A stretch of 54,666 bases of DNA from Elusimicrobiota bacterium (lineage in GTDB: Bacteria > Elusimicrobiota > Elusimicrobia > JACQPE01), in assembly GCA_016205025.1 (NCBI GenBank), contig JACQJO010000047.1, forward strand, positions 1 to 54,666. Reading direction: 5' to 3'. Shown one piece after another: positions 34,201 to 42,298 of this stretch. Both the position numbers and the translations under genes were made by a program. The notes under the pieces were generated by a model. That model had not been told where the DNA came from, made no database searches, and saw only the letters and a program-made list of their open reading frames with translations. The first letter of the stretch is position 1. Each line of letters starts with the position of its first letter.

Positions 34201-34299
34201 AAATTCAGTGCTGAGTGCTGAGTGTAAAGTGCTGAGTATAAAAAAAATAAAAATAAACTTTCCTCGCACTCGGTACTCTGTACTCTGTACTCAGCACTT
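34201..34299. repeat. AGTGCTG-family heptamer hairpin, nuoA-nuoB junction
   Basis: The nuoA TGA stop is followed at once by AAGTGCTGAG, then heptamers, a T-rich loop, and CAGCACT copies up to the nuoB ATG. The layout is the same as at 31805. Heptamers with GTACAGA occur in the left arm. Confidence 0.9.
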
Positions 34300-34653
34300 T
34301 CATTCCCATTCTAACGCCCCTTTCTTCCACGCGTAAAGCAGGCCCAAAAAAAGCATGCCGACAAAAATCCCTATCGCGGCCAAACCAGGCAGGCCCGCTG
34401 ACCTGGCCTGCACAGCCCAAGGATAAAGATAAAGCGTTTCCACGTCAAAAAGCACAAAAAATAGGGCAAAGGTGTAAAAACGTATGTGCGTGCGGATTTC
34501 GGTTGAACCCTGCGCCGGCATGCCGCATTCATAGGGCGTAAGTTTTCCTTCCTCGGCCACTTCGGGACGCACAATCCAGGCGATCATCAAGGCAACGGCC
34601 GCGAAACCCACCGCCACTACAGCAAAAACGCCAAGATTGGCTAGTTCAAGCAT
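34300..34653 (-). CDS. nuoA: complex I subunit A
   Basis: NuoA is a small membrane subunit with three helices. The 117 residues show Y-E-C-G-M-P-A-Q-G-S-T-E, the family loop at about residues 41-52, and R-F-Y-T-F-A-L-F-F-V-L-F-D-V-E-T-L. Its start is at 34653, one base after the MidA-like stop. Confidence 0.95.
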   Translation of the reverse strand: MLELANLGVFAVVAVGFAAVALMIAWIVRPEVAEEGKLTPYECGMPAQGSTEIRTHIRFYTFALFFVLFDVETLYLYPWAVQARSAGLPGLAAIGIFVGMLFLGLLYAWKKGALEWE

Positions 34654-35655
34654 TTATTTGCCTTGTATCAAAACCTTGAAGTCTTCTCCAAATCCATAGG
34701 GATGAATCAAAGTTTTGATTTTAAGATTATCCTTTAAAGCCGCAATGCCGCCGGCTGGCGCCATTTTATCAGCGATTCCGTTTCGAATCAAAAAACTCCC
34801 CAGCGTCTCAAAATGCAGCGTTTCAAGCCCCAAACGCATGCCGCAGTCCATCAGCAAAGAAAAATCAACGGGGCTAGTCAAGTCTTCACTGCCGGCGGCG
34901 CCCAGCGTCAAGTTTCGCACCGTTCTATTGGAAAAAGCCTTGAGGGCAGAACGCTCAAAAATCATGGGCCTTAGGTCTCCAAAATCAACGGTCAAAATCA
35001 AGCCGTGGTCCAAACGATCGCGCACCGCCTCAAAAAACTTCAAGGCGTCGAGGTTCAGGGCGTACGCTGTGTTTAAAGGAAGATCCAAACCAAAAGACAC
35101 CACGACAGGATCCGAGCATTTTCGCCATTCAATCGCACGGGAATCGCCGCCCGCCACATAGCCCTCTTGAACCTCTTCACCGGCCGTGCGCCTGATCAAA
35201 CGCACCGCGAAGGCGTCAAGAAGCTCGTTGGAAATGATGGCTCCCCACACTTTTGGAATTTGCGTGATGTCGGGACATCCAAAAACCTTATTTTCAAAAA
35301 GGCCGGATAAGCGGCTGACCGCGCTGTCTAAACGCGGTAGGCTTCGGTCAACCAGCAAAACCTGCAGCCGGTCATAAAGCACGGGCTCTTGATTTCTGAT
35401 AACGCCCACGATGGCGGCCGACAAATTTCCGTCCGCCCCGCAGCCCGCCTCCACCACAGAAAAAACCTCGGGATGTAAATTTTTCGGCAAGGTTCTCCAC
35501 GCGCGGATCAGTTCGGACGCTATGGCTTCTCCCAAAAAGGGGCCGAAGGTGGGGGCGGTCACGTAATCCGGAAGAGAGCCCAGGCGAGTGGCGTAATAGC
35601 CGCGCTCTTTGTCATAGAGAGCGAATTCCATCCACTCTTTAACCGTCATGCTCAT
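34654..35655 (-). CDS. midA: MidA/NDUFAF7-type SAM-dependent methyltransferase
   Basis: In mitochondria NDUFAF7 dimethylates an arginine of the NuoD homologue during complex I assembly; the bacterial relatives are less studied. The 333 residues start with the family pattern M-x-x-A-L-Y-D-x-x-x-G-Y-Y, then show A-P-T-F-G-P-F-L-G near 40, and the SAM site V-V-E-A-G-C-G-A-D-G-N-L-S near 70. It sits directly upstream of nuoA in the same orientation with no gap, which supports a role in this complex I. Confidence 0.83.
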   Translation of the reverse strand: MSMTVKEWMEFALYDKERGYYATRLGSLPDYVTAPTFGPFLGEAIASELIRAWRTLPKNLHPEVFSVVEAGCGADGNLSAAIVGVIRNQEPVLYDRLQVLLVDRSLPRLDSAVSRLSGLFENKVFGCPDITQIPKVWGAIISNELLDAFAVRLIRRTAGEEVQEGYVAGGDSRAIEWRKCSDPVVVSFGLDLPLNTAYALNLDALKFFEAVRDRLDHGLILTVDFGDLRPMIFERSALKAFSNRTVRNLTLGAAGSEDLTSPVDFSLLMDCGMRLGLETLHFETLGSFLIRNGIADKMAPAGGIAALKDNLKIKTLIHPYGFGEDFKVLIQGK

Positions 35656-35666
35656 TCTGGCGATGA

Positions 35667-36593
35667 TTATTCCATTTTCGGCGTGCCGGAGGAAGAGTCC
35701 AGCGAAGGACTTAAATCATTGTAAACGATCTCCTGGAGTTCCGCCTTGACCGAACCGATAAAGACCTCCGCTTTAAGCAGAACCGGGATTTTACGGGCGT
35801 CATCGGTCAGCCAGATATGCATGGACTTGCCCTTTTGAACAAAAATCCCCTCATCACGCATCATGGGCTCCACCTTGAGACACTGAAAATCCCCCGCCGG
35901 GGTGCGCACTTTCTCGCGTTTCAAAACCTTGACCACCATCGGCCAGTCCTTGCGCGTATTGACATCAATTGAAATTTCATCGCCCACGTTGAGGTTCTGC
36001 GCCCGAACCCAATAGAGCGCGGAGAGAACGTCATAAGCCCAGGGCTTCATTGATCCCTCTTCGTGAACAATCTGACCCTTTTTCTTCTTAATCGTGGCTT
36101 TAAACCGGCCGGTCGCGTGGTTGTACTCGATCTCTTCGTCTCTCCGGTAGCGCCCTTCACGCAAATTCTTTAAAAAACCCAGGGATCGAAACGTGGCGGC
36201 GTCAAGCCAAGCCTCGTTTCTGTCGCGGACTTTATAAAAAGCGTCAAAAAAAGAAAGACTGCGGGCGGTTGACACAAGGTGGTAAGCCTCGCGATCTTGG
36301 TGGCGGACAATATCCGGAGAACCCAGCGTGGCATGGCCCACTTTCAATACCCCCCAATGAACGGCATAGACGTATTCCTCCCGCCCCAAACCCACACTGC
36401 GGGCCACCTCTAAAAGCGAAGTGCCGTTTAAACTTACCGTGGAACCGGCCGCGCTAAACGCCGATGGCGCATCAACAGCCACCGAAGAGGTGGAAGCGGC
36501 CTGCAAAGAAAAGGTGAATGAGGTGAATAAAGTGAATAAGGTAGAAAAAAAGCCCTTTACCTTAACCTTATTCGCCTCATTCGCCTTGTTCAC
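35667..36593 (-). CDS. DUF3108-domain secreted protein
   Basis: The 308-residue protein has a periplasmic beta-barrel-like domain (DUF3108). This is supported by the repeated strand pattern from about residue 70, with Y-V-Y-A-V-H-W-G-V-L-K-V-G, and W-P-M-V-V-K-V-L and V-P-V-L-L-K-A-E-V-F-I-G near the end. The N-terminus (residues about 1-30) comes from a 9-bp palindromic repeat and yields S-T-L-F-T-L-F-T-S-F-T-F-S-L, which would act as a signal peptide. It lies upstream of the MidA-like gene. Confidence 0.65.
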   Translation of the reverse strand: MNKANEANKVKVKGFFSTLFTLFTSFTFSLQAASTSSVAVDAPSAFSAAGSTVSLNGTSLLEVARSVGLGREEYVYAVHWGVLKVGHATLGSPDIVRHQDREAYHLVSTARSLSFFDAFYKVRDRNEAWLDAATFRSLGFLKNLREGRYRRDEEIEYNHATGRFKATIKKKKGQIVHEEGSMKPWAYDVLSALYWVRAQNLNVGDEISIDVNTRKDWPMVVKVLKREKVRTPAGDFQCLKVEPMMRDEGIFVQKGKSMHIWLTDDARKIPVLLKAEVFIGSVKAELQEIVYNDLSPSLDSSSGTPKME

Positions 36594-36603
36594 CTTACCC
36601 GCC
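36510..36603. repeat. 9-bp tandem-repeat palindrome at the start of the DUF3108 gene
   Basis: A left array of GGTGAATGA-type nonamers (36512-36545) is matched by a right array of CCTCATTCG / CCTTGTTCA-type nonamers (36564-36603), which can pair. Most of it is translated as the signal-peptide region of the DUF3108 protein. It also reaches the upstream gene border. Confidence 0.8.
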
Positions 36604-36608
36604 TTTCT

Positions 36609-37244
36609 TTACAGGCGGTACACCAGCTTAAACCAGAGAAACGCAAACACGCCCAGAAGAGCCAAAAAATTTCTGCCTTCAGTGCTGTGTTTAAGACGCC
36701 GGAAATCAAGCTGGCCGATGTCGGACCACGAAAAATGCGTCAAGGATTCTTTGCGGGGAATAAGCGCGGGCGTTCGTGCGACATACTCCTCCCACTCCTG
36801 CGGCGATCGTTCCGCCAAACGCTCTTCTTCGACAACGATCGCTTCCCTGTAAACAACCAAAAAATAAATCGCCAAGACAACCCCTAAAAAACAGAAGCTG
36901 AAAAAACGGCCAAAACTCAAACACGCCGCCCAAATTCCCAAACCCTGGGCGATGGTGCCCAAATACATAGGATGACGCACCAGGCGGTAGGGACCGGTGT
37001 TGGGCAAACCGCCGCCGGACGGCTCCATGATGACTTTAGACCAAATTCTGATCAAAGCGCCTATCAGCCCCGCCATGAAGCCAACGCCAAAAAAGATATG
37101 GTTTTTAGGATGCGCCAAAAAAACAAGAATGAAAACTAAAATGACGCGGTTTAATTTTATTCTGCGCCTGACCGCGAATTCCTGAAGCCTTCGGCCCAAT
37201 CTCACCAGCGCCATGGAGGCGGTGGAGCTAAACTCTTGCGGCAC
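36609..37244 (-). CDS. isoprenylcysteine carboxyl-methyltransferase-like membrane protein
   Basis: The 211 residues have about four to five membrane segments and the C-terminal motif G-P-Y-R-L-V-R-H-P-M-Y-L-G (residues about 78-91) followed by E-E-x-x-x-x-x-x-x-W-E-E-Y. This is the ICMT/PEMT signature. The start is GTG with GGGAGG eight bases upstream, overlapping the gmhB stop by 17 bases. The substrate is unknown. The neighbours suggest an envelope or lipid modification role. Confidence 0.7.
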   Translation of the reverse strand: MPQEFSSTASMALVRLGRRLQEFAVRRRIKLNRVILVFILVFLAHPKNHIFFGVGFMAGLIGALIRIWSKVIMEPSGGGLPNTGPYRLVRHPMYLGTIAQGLGIWAACLSFGRFFSFCFLGVVLAIYFLVVYREAIVVEEERLAERSPQEWEEYVARTPALIPRKESLTHFSWSDIGQLDFRRLKHSTEGRNFLALLGVFAFLWFKLVYRL

Positions 37245-37800
37245 GATTTTCCTCCCTTAAAATCCAGCCGGCGGCGGAAAGGATATTCCGGGCGACATGG
37301 ACTGCGCGGGGCGCCCCCGGTTTTTTAAGCCCGGGCAGTTCCTGGCGTCCATGGCCGGTTAACACAAATATACCTCTTAAGCCGGCTCTGTTGGCTAAAG
37401 CGATATCAATTAATTTGTCGCCTATCATATAGGATTTGCGCAAATCTATCGCGCGGGCTCTTTGCGCCATGCGAACAAGAACCGTTTTGGGCTTGCGGCA
37501 AGCGCACCCGTCATTGGGGGCATGGGGGCAATAATAAACGGCGTCTAAATTAACGTCCGCGCTTTGAACAAGGAGCTTGCTCATCTTTCGGTTAATTCGA
37601 TCCACCGTTTTTATATCCACCCAGCCCCGGCCCACCGCCGACTGATTGGAGATAACCACCAGTTCAAAATTTTTCTTTTTGAGCTTGCGCAAGGCAAGGC
37701 CCGCGCCCCTGTAAAGCCGGACCTTGGCTGGATCGCTAAGATAATGCGCCTCGTGAATAATGGTGCCGTCTCGATCTAAAAAAACGGCTCGTTTACCCAT
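37228..37800 (-). CDS. gmhB: D-glycero-beta-D-manno-heptose 1,7-bisphosphate 7-phosphatase
   Basis: This HAD phosphatase acts in ADP-heptose synthesis for LPS core. The 190 residues show the catalytic F-L-D-R-D-G-T-I-I at residues 7-15, S-N-Q-S-A-V-G-R-G near 52, and the zinc-binding C-P-H-A-P-N-D-G-C-A-C-R-K-P, which marks GmhB. It overlaps the O-antigen ligase gene by eight bases. The rest of the heptose pathway is not in the window. Confidence 0.9.
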   Translation of the reverse strand: MGKRAVFLDRDGTIIHEAHYLSDPAKVRLYRGAGLALRKLKKKNFELVVISNQSAVGRGWVDIKTVDRINRKMSKLLVQSADVNLDAVYYCPHAPNDGCACRKPKTVLVRMAQRARAIDLRKSYMIGDKLIDIALANRAGLRGIFVLTGHGRQELPGLKKPGAPRAVHVARNILSAAGWILREENRAARV

Positions 37801-39046
37801 CCCACTGCGGCGCGCCGCCGGCCCCGCGTCTGTCGGCCGCCGACCAGCCCAAAGCTAACAACATATAAAAAACAAAAACGACTTCGGTGTCTTGAAAAGC
37901 GCTTTCGGTCGCGTTCATGACCAAAAAAGCGACCAAAACGCCGAGAATCGCTATATGCGTTTCCCTGTTTTTTGAATCCTCCCGCATAAAGCGATAGGTC
38001 CTATAAGTCAAAGCTCCCAACAACAAAAGCAAAACAGCCAAGCCCGGCAGGCCCCGCTCGCCGGCTTGCTGAAGATAAAGGTTGTGAACGTCGGACCAAT
38101 CCTCTTTTCCGGAGGCCATGTATCTCTTCCACTCGCTCTGAAAGTAATTTGGCCAAGCCGTTTTCATGTGCGCGACGCCAACTCCGGTCAGCGGGTAGTC
38201 CTCAAGGACTTTGAGCCCCGTGCGCCAAAGGGAGATCCGGTCGCGATTTTTATTCGGCTGAAAAGCGCTTTTAAACCGGGCCCAAACGTCGTCGGAGGAA
38301 AATAAAATGAGAGCCGGGATGGCCAGCGCCAAGACCGGCCGCCAAGGAAACTTGTTAGCGAAAAGAAAATGGCAGAAACAAACGACCATGAAGCCGCTCA
38401 AAAAACCTAGGGCCGGCCCCCGGGATCCGGAAGCCACCAAGGCGCCCAGGCACAAAGCGCCCAGGCACAATCTCCCCCAACGATGCTGCCATGAACCGAT
38501 CCAAAAAAGTCCTCCGATGGCCATGACCTCGCCGTAGGTTAACGTGTGAATGGGTCCATGGGCCCTGGGTGTATGGGGATCGGGATACATGGAAAACTTG
38601 CGCAGCCAGCCAATGGGCGAATTGACCAGCCAATCGTTAAACGAGGGGAACCACCTTATCATGACAATTTGAAGCAACCCCAAAACCGCCAACACAAGCA
38701 GACTGACGGCAAACCCCTTTAAAGCCCATATTCGCGCTTTAGGAGAGCGTGAAAAAACGCCATAAAGAACCCAGAAAACTCCGCATAAAAGATCGCTCTT
38801 CCAATAATGAAGACTGCGCTTGACCTCCAAGCCAAAAAAACTTGAGATCAACCCCCAAAGAACATACGCCATAAAAATCTCGAATAAAGGCAAATCATCT
38901 ATCCGAATTTTTTCTTTGCCGCGGAACATCTGATAACCAAACGTCACAACGATCAATCCGAATGCGATGTAGCCGGACGAAATCGAGGGAATCATGGTCA
39001 AAGTGAATAGGAATATAAAAAAGCAAATCAGGCGCGAGGCAGTCAT
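37793..39046 (-). CDS. O-antigen ligase/polymerase (Wzy_C) family
   Basis: The 417-residue inner-membrane protein has about 11 membrane segments. Its large periplasmic loop (residues about 275-335) holds R-D-R-I-S-L-W-R-T-G and H-N-L-Y-L-Q-Q, the Wzy_C pattern. It would join O-antigen or another glycan to lipid A-core, or polymerise it. It overlaps the preceding lpxK-lpxL gene (ATGA). Confidence 0.8.
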   Translation of the reverse strand: MTASRLICFFIFLFTLTMIPSISSGYIAFGLIVVTFGYQMFRGKEKIRIDDLPLFEIFMAYVLWGLISSFFGLEVKRSLHYWKSDLLCGVFWVLYGVFSRSPKARIWALKGFAVSLLVLAVLGLLQIVMIRWFPSFNDWLVNSPIGWLRKFSMYPDPHTPRAHGPIHTLTYGEVMAIGGLFWIGSWQHRWGRLCLGALCLGALVASGSRGPALGFLSGFMVVCFCHFLFANKFPWRPVLALAIPALILFSSDDVWARFKSAFQPNKNRDRISLWRTGLKVLEDYPLTGVGVAHMKTAWPNYFQSEWKRYMASGKEDWSDVHNLYLQQAGERGLPGLAVLLLLLGALTYRTYRFMREDSKNRETHIAILGVLVAFLVMNATESAFQDTEVVFVFYMLLALGWSAADRRGAGGAPQWDG

Positions 39047-41058
39047 AACTTTTCCAAACTCTCAACTCTCAACTCTGAACTCTTAACTTTCGCTTCATGG
39101 GAACGTTTCCAGCGGTTGTGCCCCCACAACCAGTTCGACGGCTCCTCGCGAACCCAGCGCTCGTAATGTTCGGCCAAAAATTGCGTCAAGGCTTGGGCCT
39201 TCTCGTTAGAGTCCATTGTTTCATTATAGTCCGGCGGATTTATTTTCTCAAAACGAATAATATTTTTGCCGTTGCGGCGCGCGCTGTAAACCCCGATGAT
39301 CGCGCTTCCGGTTCTAAAATAAAGCAGAGCGGTCAAAGTGGTTGTGGCCGCCGGGCGGCCGAGAAAATTAATGAATACGCCTCCCTTGTAAAGGTTGTGG
39401 TCCGACAAAATCCCTAGGCACCCGTTCGCTCTTAGCCATCTTTGCGTTTCCCTGATCGCCTGATGATGCGTAAATATTTTCGATCCAAAACGCCGGCGCA
39501 TGGCATTATGCCAGGCGTCTAAATAGGGATTCTTTTGGGTTCTAACCAACCCCGCCACTGGATAGCCCGCCGCCGCTATCGCCAGGTTAGAGAGCTCCCA
39601 ATTGCCGAAATGCCCCGCGTGAAACAAAGCCCCGCGGCCTTTGGCCAAGGCCTCGTCAACCGCCTCTCGATTTTCCAGCGTGACGTTTTCCGAAATCCAT
39701 TTCCTGTCAACGTGAGCCATCTTCATCCATTCCAACAGCGTGGCGGTTATATTCTTCCAAAAATTCCGCGCAACCGATTGCGTCTCGGCCGCGGACAGTT
39801 CCGGCATGGCCAGCCTGATGTTGGTTTTAACCAATTGATCGCGCCGGATTAAAACCTTCGCCGCCGCCGGACCCAAATAAACGGCCGCCCGGCCAAGCCG
39901 TTGAATCGAAACGAGTCCGGCCAAAGCCGATGCCGCGCGAATGAAAGCGTAAGAAACAAAATGCTCCGCTATTCTGAAAAATCCGCGCTCATCCGGCAAC
40001 GGCGCGCGCCGGTTCATTTTTTTCTTTATTAAAGACCAAAATTCCTCTTCGTCACAGGAACTGCCCGGCCATTGATTCCAAAAACCAAACTCCACCTCGG
40101 CCACGTGCCAGCCGCCGCCCGCGAGTGACGAACCCATGCGCGCCGCGTCTTTAGCCGTTGTGACGACGCCCGCGGCGCCCAAAGAAGCGGCCTCGCGATT
40201 GACTCTTTCGATTTGATCCTGATTTAGATAGGCGTGGTCTTCGAAAACAAAATGTTTTAAAACGCGGTAATTGGTTTTACCACGAACAAGGCTCTCGAAA
40301 CCATGGGGGTTCCCAATTCCGGAAACAAGCGCCACGGGCGCGTCCGGCGCCAATTCGCGGCTATGGCCCAAAGGCTTGACGCCTGTTAAGCGATGCGTGA
40401 CATAATAAACCGGAAGTTCGGGTTTAGCCGCCAAAATTTTCTGCCGGATATAATCCAAACGCTCAATTGAAACCAAATCGGCGTGGCTGATTAAAACCGC
40501 GTCCGCGCGGGCCAAACCCGCGCCAAAAGGTTCGCGCAACAGCCCAAAGGGAAGCAAATTTTCGATCCCATCTGCATCCAAAGCGTCAATCAGGATAAGG
40601 CTCGCGTCTTTTCTCAAGGAATGATGCTGATGGCCGTCGTCGAGAATAAAGACAGGCTGTAGGCTGTAGGCTGTAGGCTGTAAATTTTTTACATAAGAAA
40701 GAACTAAGCGGTAACGGTTAGCCCCGATCAAAACCTGGAACCGAGCGCCGTGTTCCTCAAATCGCTTCGCAAGCAGATTCGCTTCGTCGCCGCCCTTGTA
40801 GCCCCGGGTTAAAACGCAAACAGTTTTTCCCTCATCCAGAAAAAGTTCCGCCAAATAAGATACGGCGGTTGTTTTACCCGTTCCCCCCGTTGTCAGGTTG
40901 CCGACGCTGATCACCGGCGCCGCGATTTCGTGAGAGTGAGGAAAAAAATAAAGCCAGCCGCGGCGCAGTTGAACCGCCAAGCCATAAACCATGCTTAAGA
41001 TATACAGCAAAACCCGCCCCGCCGGGTTCGTTTTTAATTCCTGCCAGATTCTTCTCAT
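39043..41058 (-). CDS. lpxK-lpxL: fusion of lipid A 4'-kinase (LpxK) and lauroyl acyltransferase (LpxL)
   Basis: The N-terminal part (residues about 1-345) is LpxK: the P-loop G-N-L-T-T-G-G-T-G-K-T-T lies near 53 after one membrane anchor. The C-terminal part (about 350-671) is an HtrB/LpxL acyltransferase with the H-x4-E motif in H-A-G-H-F-G-N-W-E. The two usually separate lipid A enzymes are joined in one protein of 671 residues. A TGTAGGC heptamer repeat (40654-40681) lies in frame within the LpxK domain. I chose the ATG at 41058, five bases after the preceding stop. Confidence 0.92.
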   Translation of the reverse strand: MRRIWQELKTNPAGRVLLYILSMVYGLAVQLRRGWLYFFPHSHEIAAPVISVGNLTTGGTGKTTAVSYLAELFLDEGKTVCVLTRGYKGGDEANLLAKRFEEHGARFQVLIGANRYRLVLSYVKNLQPTAYSLQPVFILDDGHQHHSLRKDASLILIDALDADGIENLLPFGLLREPFGAGLARADAVLISHADLVSIERLDYIRQKILAAKPELPVYYVTHRLTGVKPLGHSRELAPDAPVALVSGIGNPHGFESLVRGKTNYRVLKHFVFEDHAYLNQDQIERVNREAASLGAAGVVTTAKDAARMGSSLAGGGWHVAEVEFGFWNQWPGSSCDEEEFWSLIKKKMNRRAPLPDERGFFRIAEHFVSYAFIRAASALAGLVSIQRLGRAAVYLGPAAAKVLIRRDQLVKTNIRLAMPELSAAETQSVARNFWKNITATLLEWMKMAHVDRKWISENVTLENREAVDEALAKGRGALFHAGHFGNWELSNLAIAAAGYPVAGLVRTQKNPYLDAWHNAMRRRFGSKIFTHHQAIRETQRWLRANGCLGILSDHNLYKGGVFINFLGRPAATTTLTALLYFRTGSAIIGVYSARRNGKNIIRFEKINPPDYNETMDSNEKAQALTQFLAEHYERWVREEPSNWLWGHNRWKRSHEAKVKSSELRVESLEKL
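39061..39088. repeat. heptamer array at the lpxK-lpxL / O-antigen ligase border
   Basis: CTCAACT, CTCAACT, CTGAACT and CTTAACT follow one another at the 3' end of the fusion gene and encode V-K-S-S-E-L-R-V-E-S-L-like sequence. The array has no complementary partner here. Confidence 0.75.
40654..40681. repeat. in-frame heptamer array in the LpxK domain
   Basis: Four exact AGGCTGT heptamers encode part of L-Q-P-T-A-Y-S-L-Q-P, which lies just before the conserved D-D-G-H-Q-H-H of LpxK. Confidence 0.8.
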
Positions 41059-41062
41059 GTTC

Positions 41063-42298
41063 TCATACAAGCAACTGCCGGTAATTTTCCAAGGTAAGCT
41101 CAATCATCCGATCCGCCGAAAAAAAGCCTTGCGCGAACTTTTGGGCCGCCGCAACTCTTTGATCCCGTTCGGCGGCGTTCAAATGAACAAAAGATTCCAA
41201 AACCCGCGCCAAATCACCCGCGTCGCCGTTTTTAAACAGCCAGCCGCGTTCGTCATTGACCAATTCCCGGTTGGCTTCGATGTCGCTGGCGATAACGGGA
41301 ATCCTCATGGCAAACGCCTCGCGGATAACGCCCGAAGAGCCCTCTCCGGCAATAGACGGGCAAACAAGCGCGGATAAAACGCTTAGCACGTCGGGGGTAT
41401 CCTCTCTCCATCCCAATTGCCGGACCTTGCCGACGAGCCCATAACGCGCGATCTTTTGAGAAACCGCCGGCGAATCGGTGTCGCGCCCGGCCATTAAAGC
41501 GTAAGGGTTTAGCGCAGGGGAGTCACCCTTGAACCCAGTAGCGGAGAGGGGCCCCGCGAGTACGCGGGGAGAACCGTCGGGACTGGTTCTCGGGTCTGGG
41601 GGCAAGGGTGACTCCCCTGCGCTAAACCCCTTCATTGAAACGCCGTATTGATTTTTCAAAAGTTTAGCCAACGCCTCGATAAAAAGATCATGACCCTTCC
41701 AGGCGGAATAGTTGGCCACCACGCCAAAAATGGGACCCCTGGCAAGACCGTTAAAATTCAAGCCGGCCAAAAGCTCGCCCGAAGGCGGCCTTGGAGTAAA
41801 ACGCCGCAAATCCGTTGAACTCGGCACAACAGCCAATCGCTCCGGCTTAACGCCTGTTTTTTCAAGCACGCCGGCCACCGAGCGCGAAACGCAAAAATAA
41901 CGGTCAATTTTGGCGTTGCGGTATTTCCAAAGGCTGGTGGGATACCAAGGAATCGGGTGCGTCACCCGCCGCGAAACAACCAAACGAAACGGCGTGAAAT
42001 GTTTGGCCAGCAAAGACACCGCGTGGGCCATGGCGTGATGCGCGTGAACGATCTCGAATTTTTCGCTTTTAACCAGGCGGGAAAGTTTCCAGGCCGCCCA
42101 AAGATCGTAATCCTGAAAAATTCCGATTTCATGAACGAAAAATCCCATGCCCTGAAAATGGCGGCTGACCGGACTGCCTACCGGACAAGCCAAAGTCTGC
42201 TCAACCCCAAATTCACAGCGCAGCCCTTTCATTAAAAGCTCAACCTGCTTCATCCCGCCGGTAAAATCCCGGGCATTGGTAACGTGGAGAATTTTCAT
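41063..42298 (-). CDS. GT4 glycosyltransferase carrying an in-frame 131-bp element
   Basis: The 411 residues are a GT-B enzyme. It has an N-terminal Rossmann half with H-A-H-H-A-M-A near residue 87 and a C-terminal half with E-G-S-S-G-V-I-R-E-A-F (residues about 338-348), the E-x7-E motif. The element at 41503-41633 is read through and adds about 44 residues (F-S-A-G-E-S-P-L...G-D-S-P-A-L-N-P-Y) before the A-L-M-A-G-R-D strand. The donor and acceptor sugars are unknown. It overlaps the deacetylase stop (ATGA). Confidence 0.9.
   Translation of the reverse strand: MKILHVTNARDFTGGMKQVELLMKGLRCEFGVEQTLACPVGSPVSRHFQGMGFFVHEIGIFQDYDLWAAWKLSRLVKSEKFEIVHAHHAMAHAVSLLAKHFTPFRLVVSRRVTHPIPWYPTSLWKYRNAKIDRYFCVSRSVAGVLEKTGVKPERLAVVPSSTDLRRFTPRPPSGELLAGLNFNGLARGPIFGVVANYSAWKGHDLFIEALAKLLKNQYGVSMKGFSAGESPLPPDPRTSPDGSPRVLAGPLSATGFKGDSPALNPYALMAGRDTDSPAVSQKIARYGLVGKVRQLGWREDTPDVLSVLSALVCPSIAGEGSSGVIREAFAMRIPVIASDIEANRELVNDERGWLFKNGDAGDLARVLESFVHLNAAERDQRVAAAQKFAQGFFSADRMIELTLENYRQLLV
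41503..41633. repeat. 131-bp palindromic element, copy 2, inside a GT4 gene
   Basis: The inverted termini (41505-41528 and 41606-41629), inner hairpin with loop AGTA (copy 1 has AGCA) and the second hairpin match copy 1. It lies in the only one of six frames free of stops, so the glycosyltransferase stays intact. Confidence 0.95.

Noticed and set aside
41063..41633. The element in the glycosyltransferase as a pseudogene mark
   Set aside because: The frame is kept through the element and the conserved C-terminal motifs follow intact.
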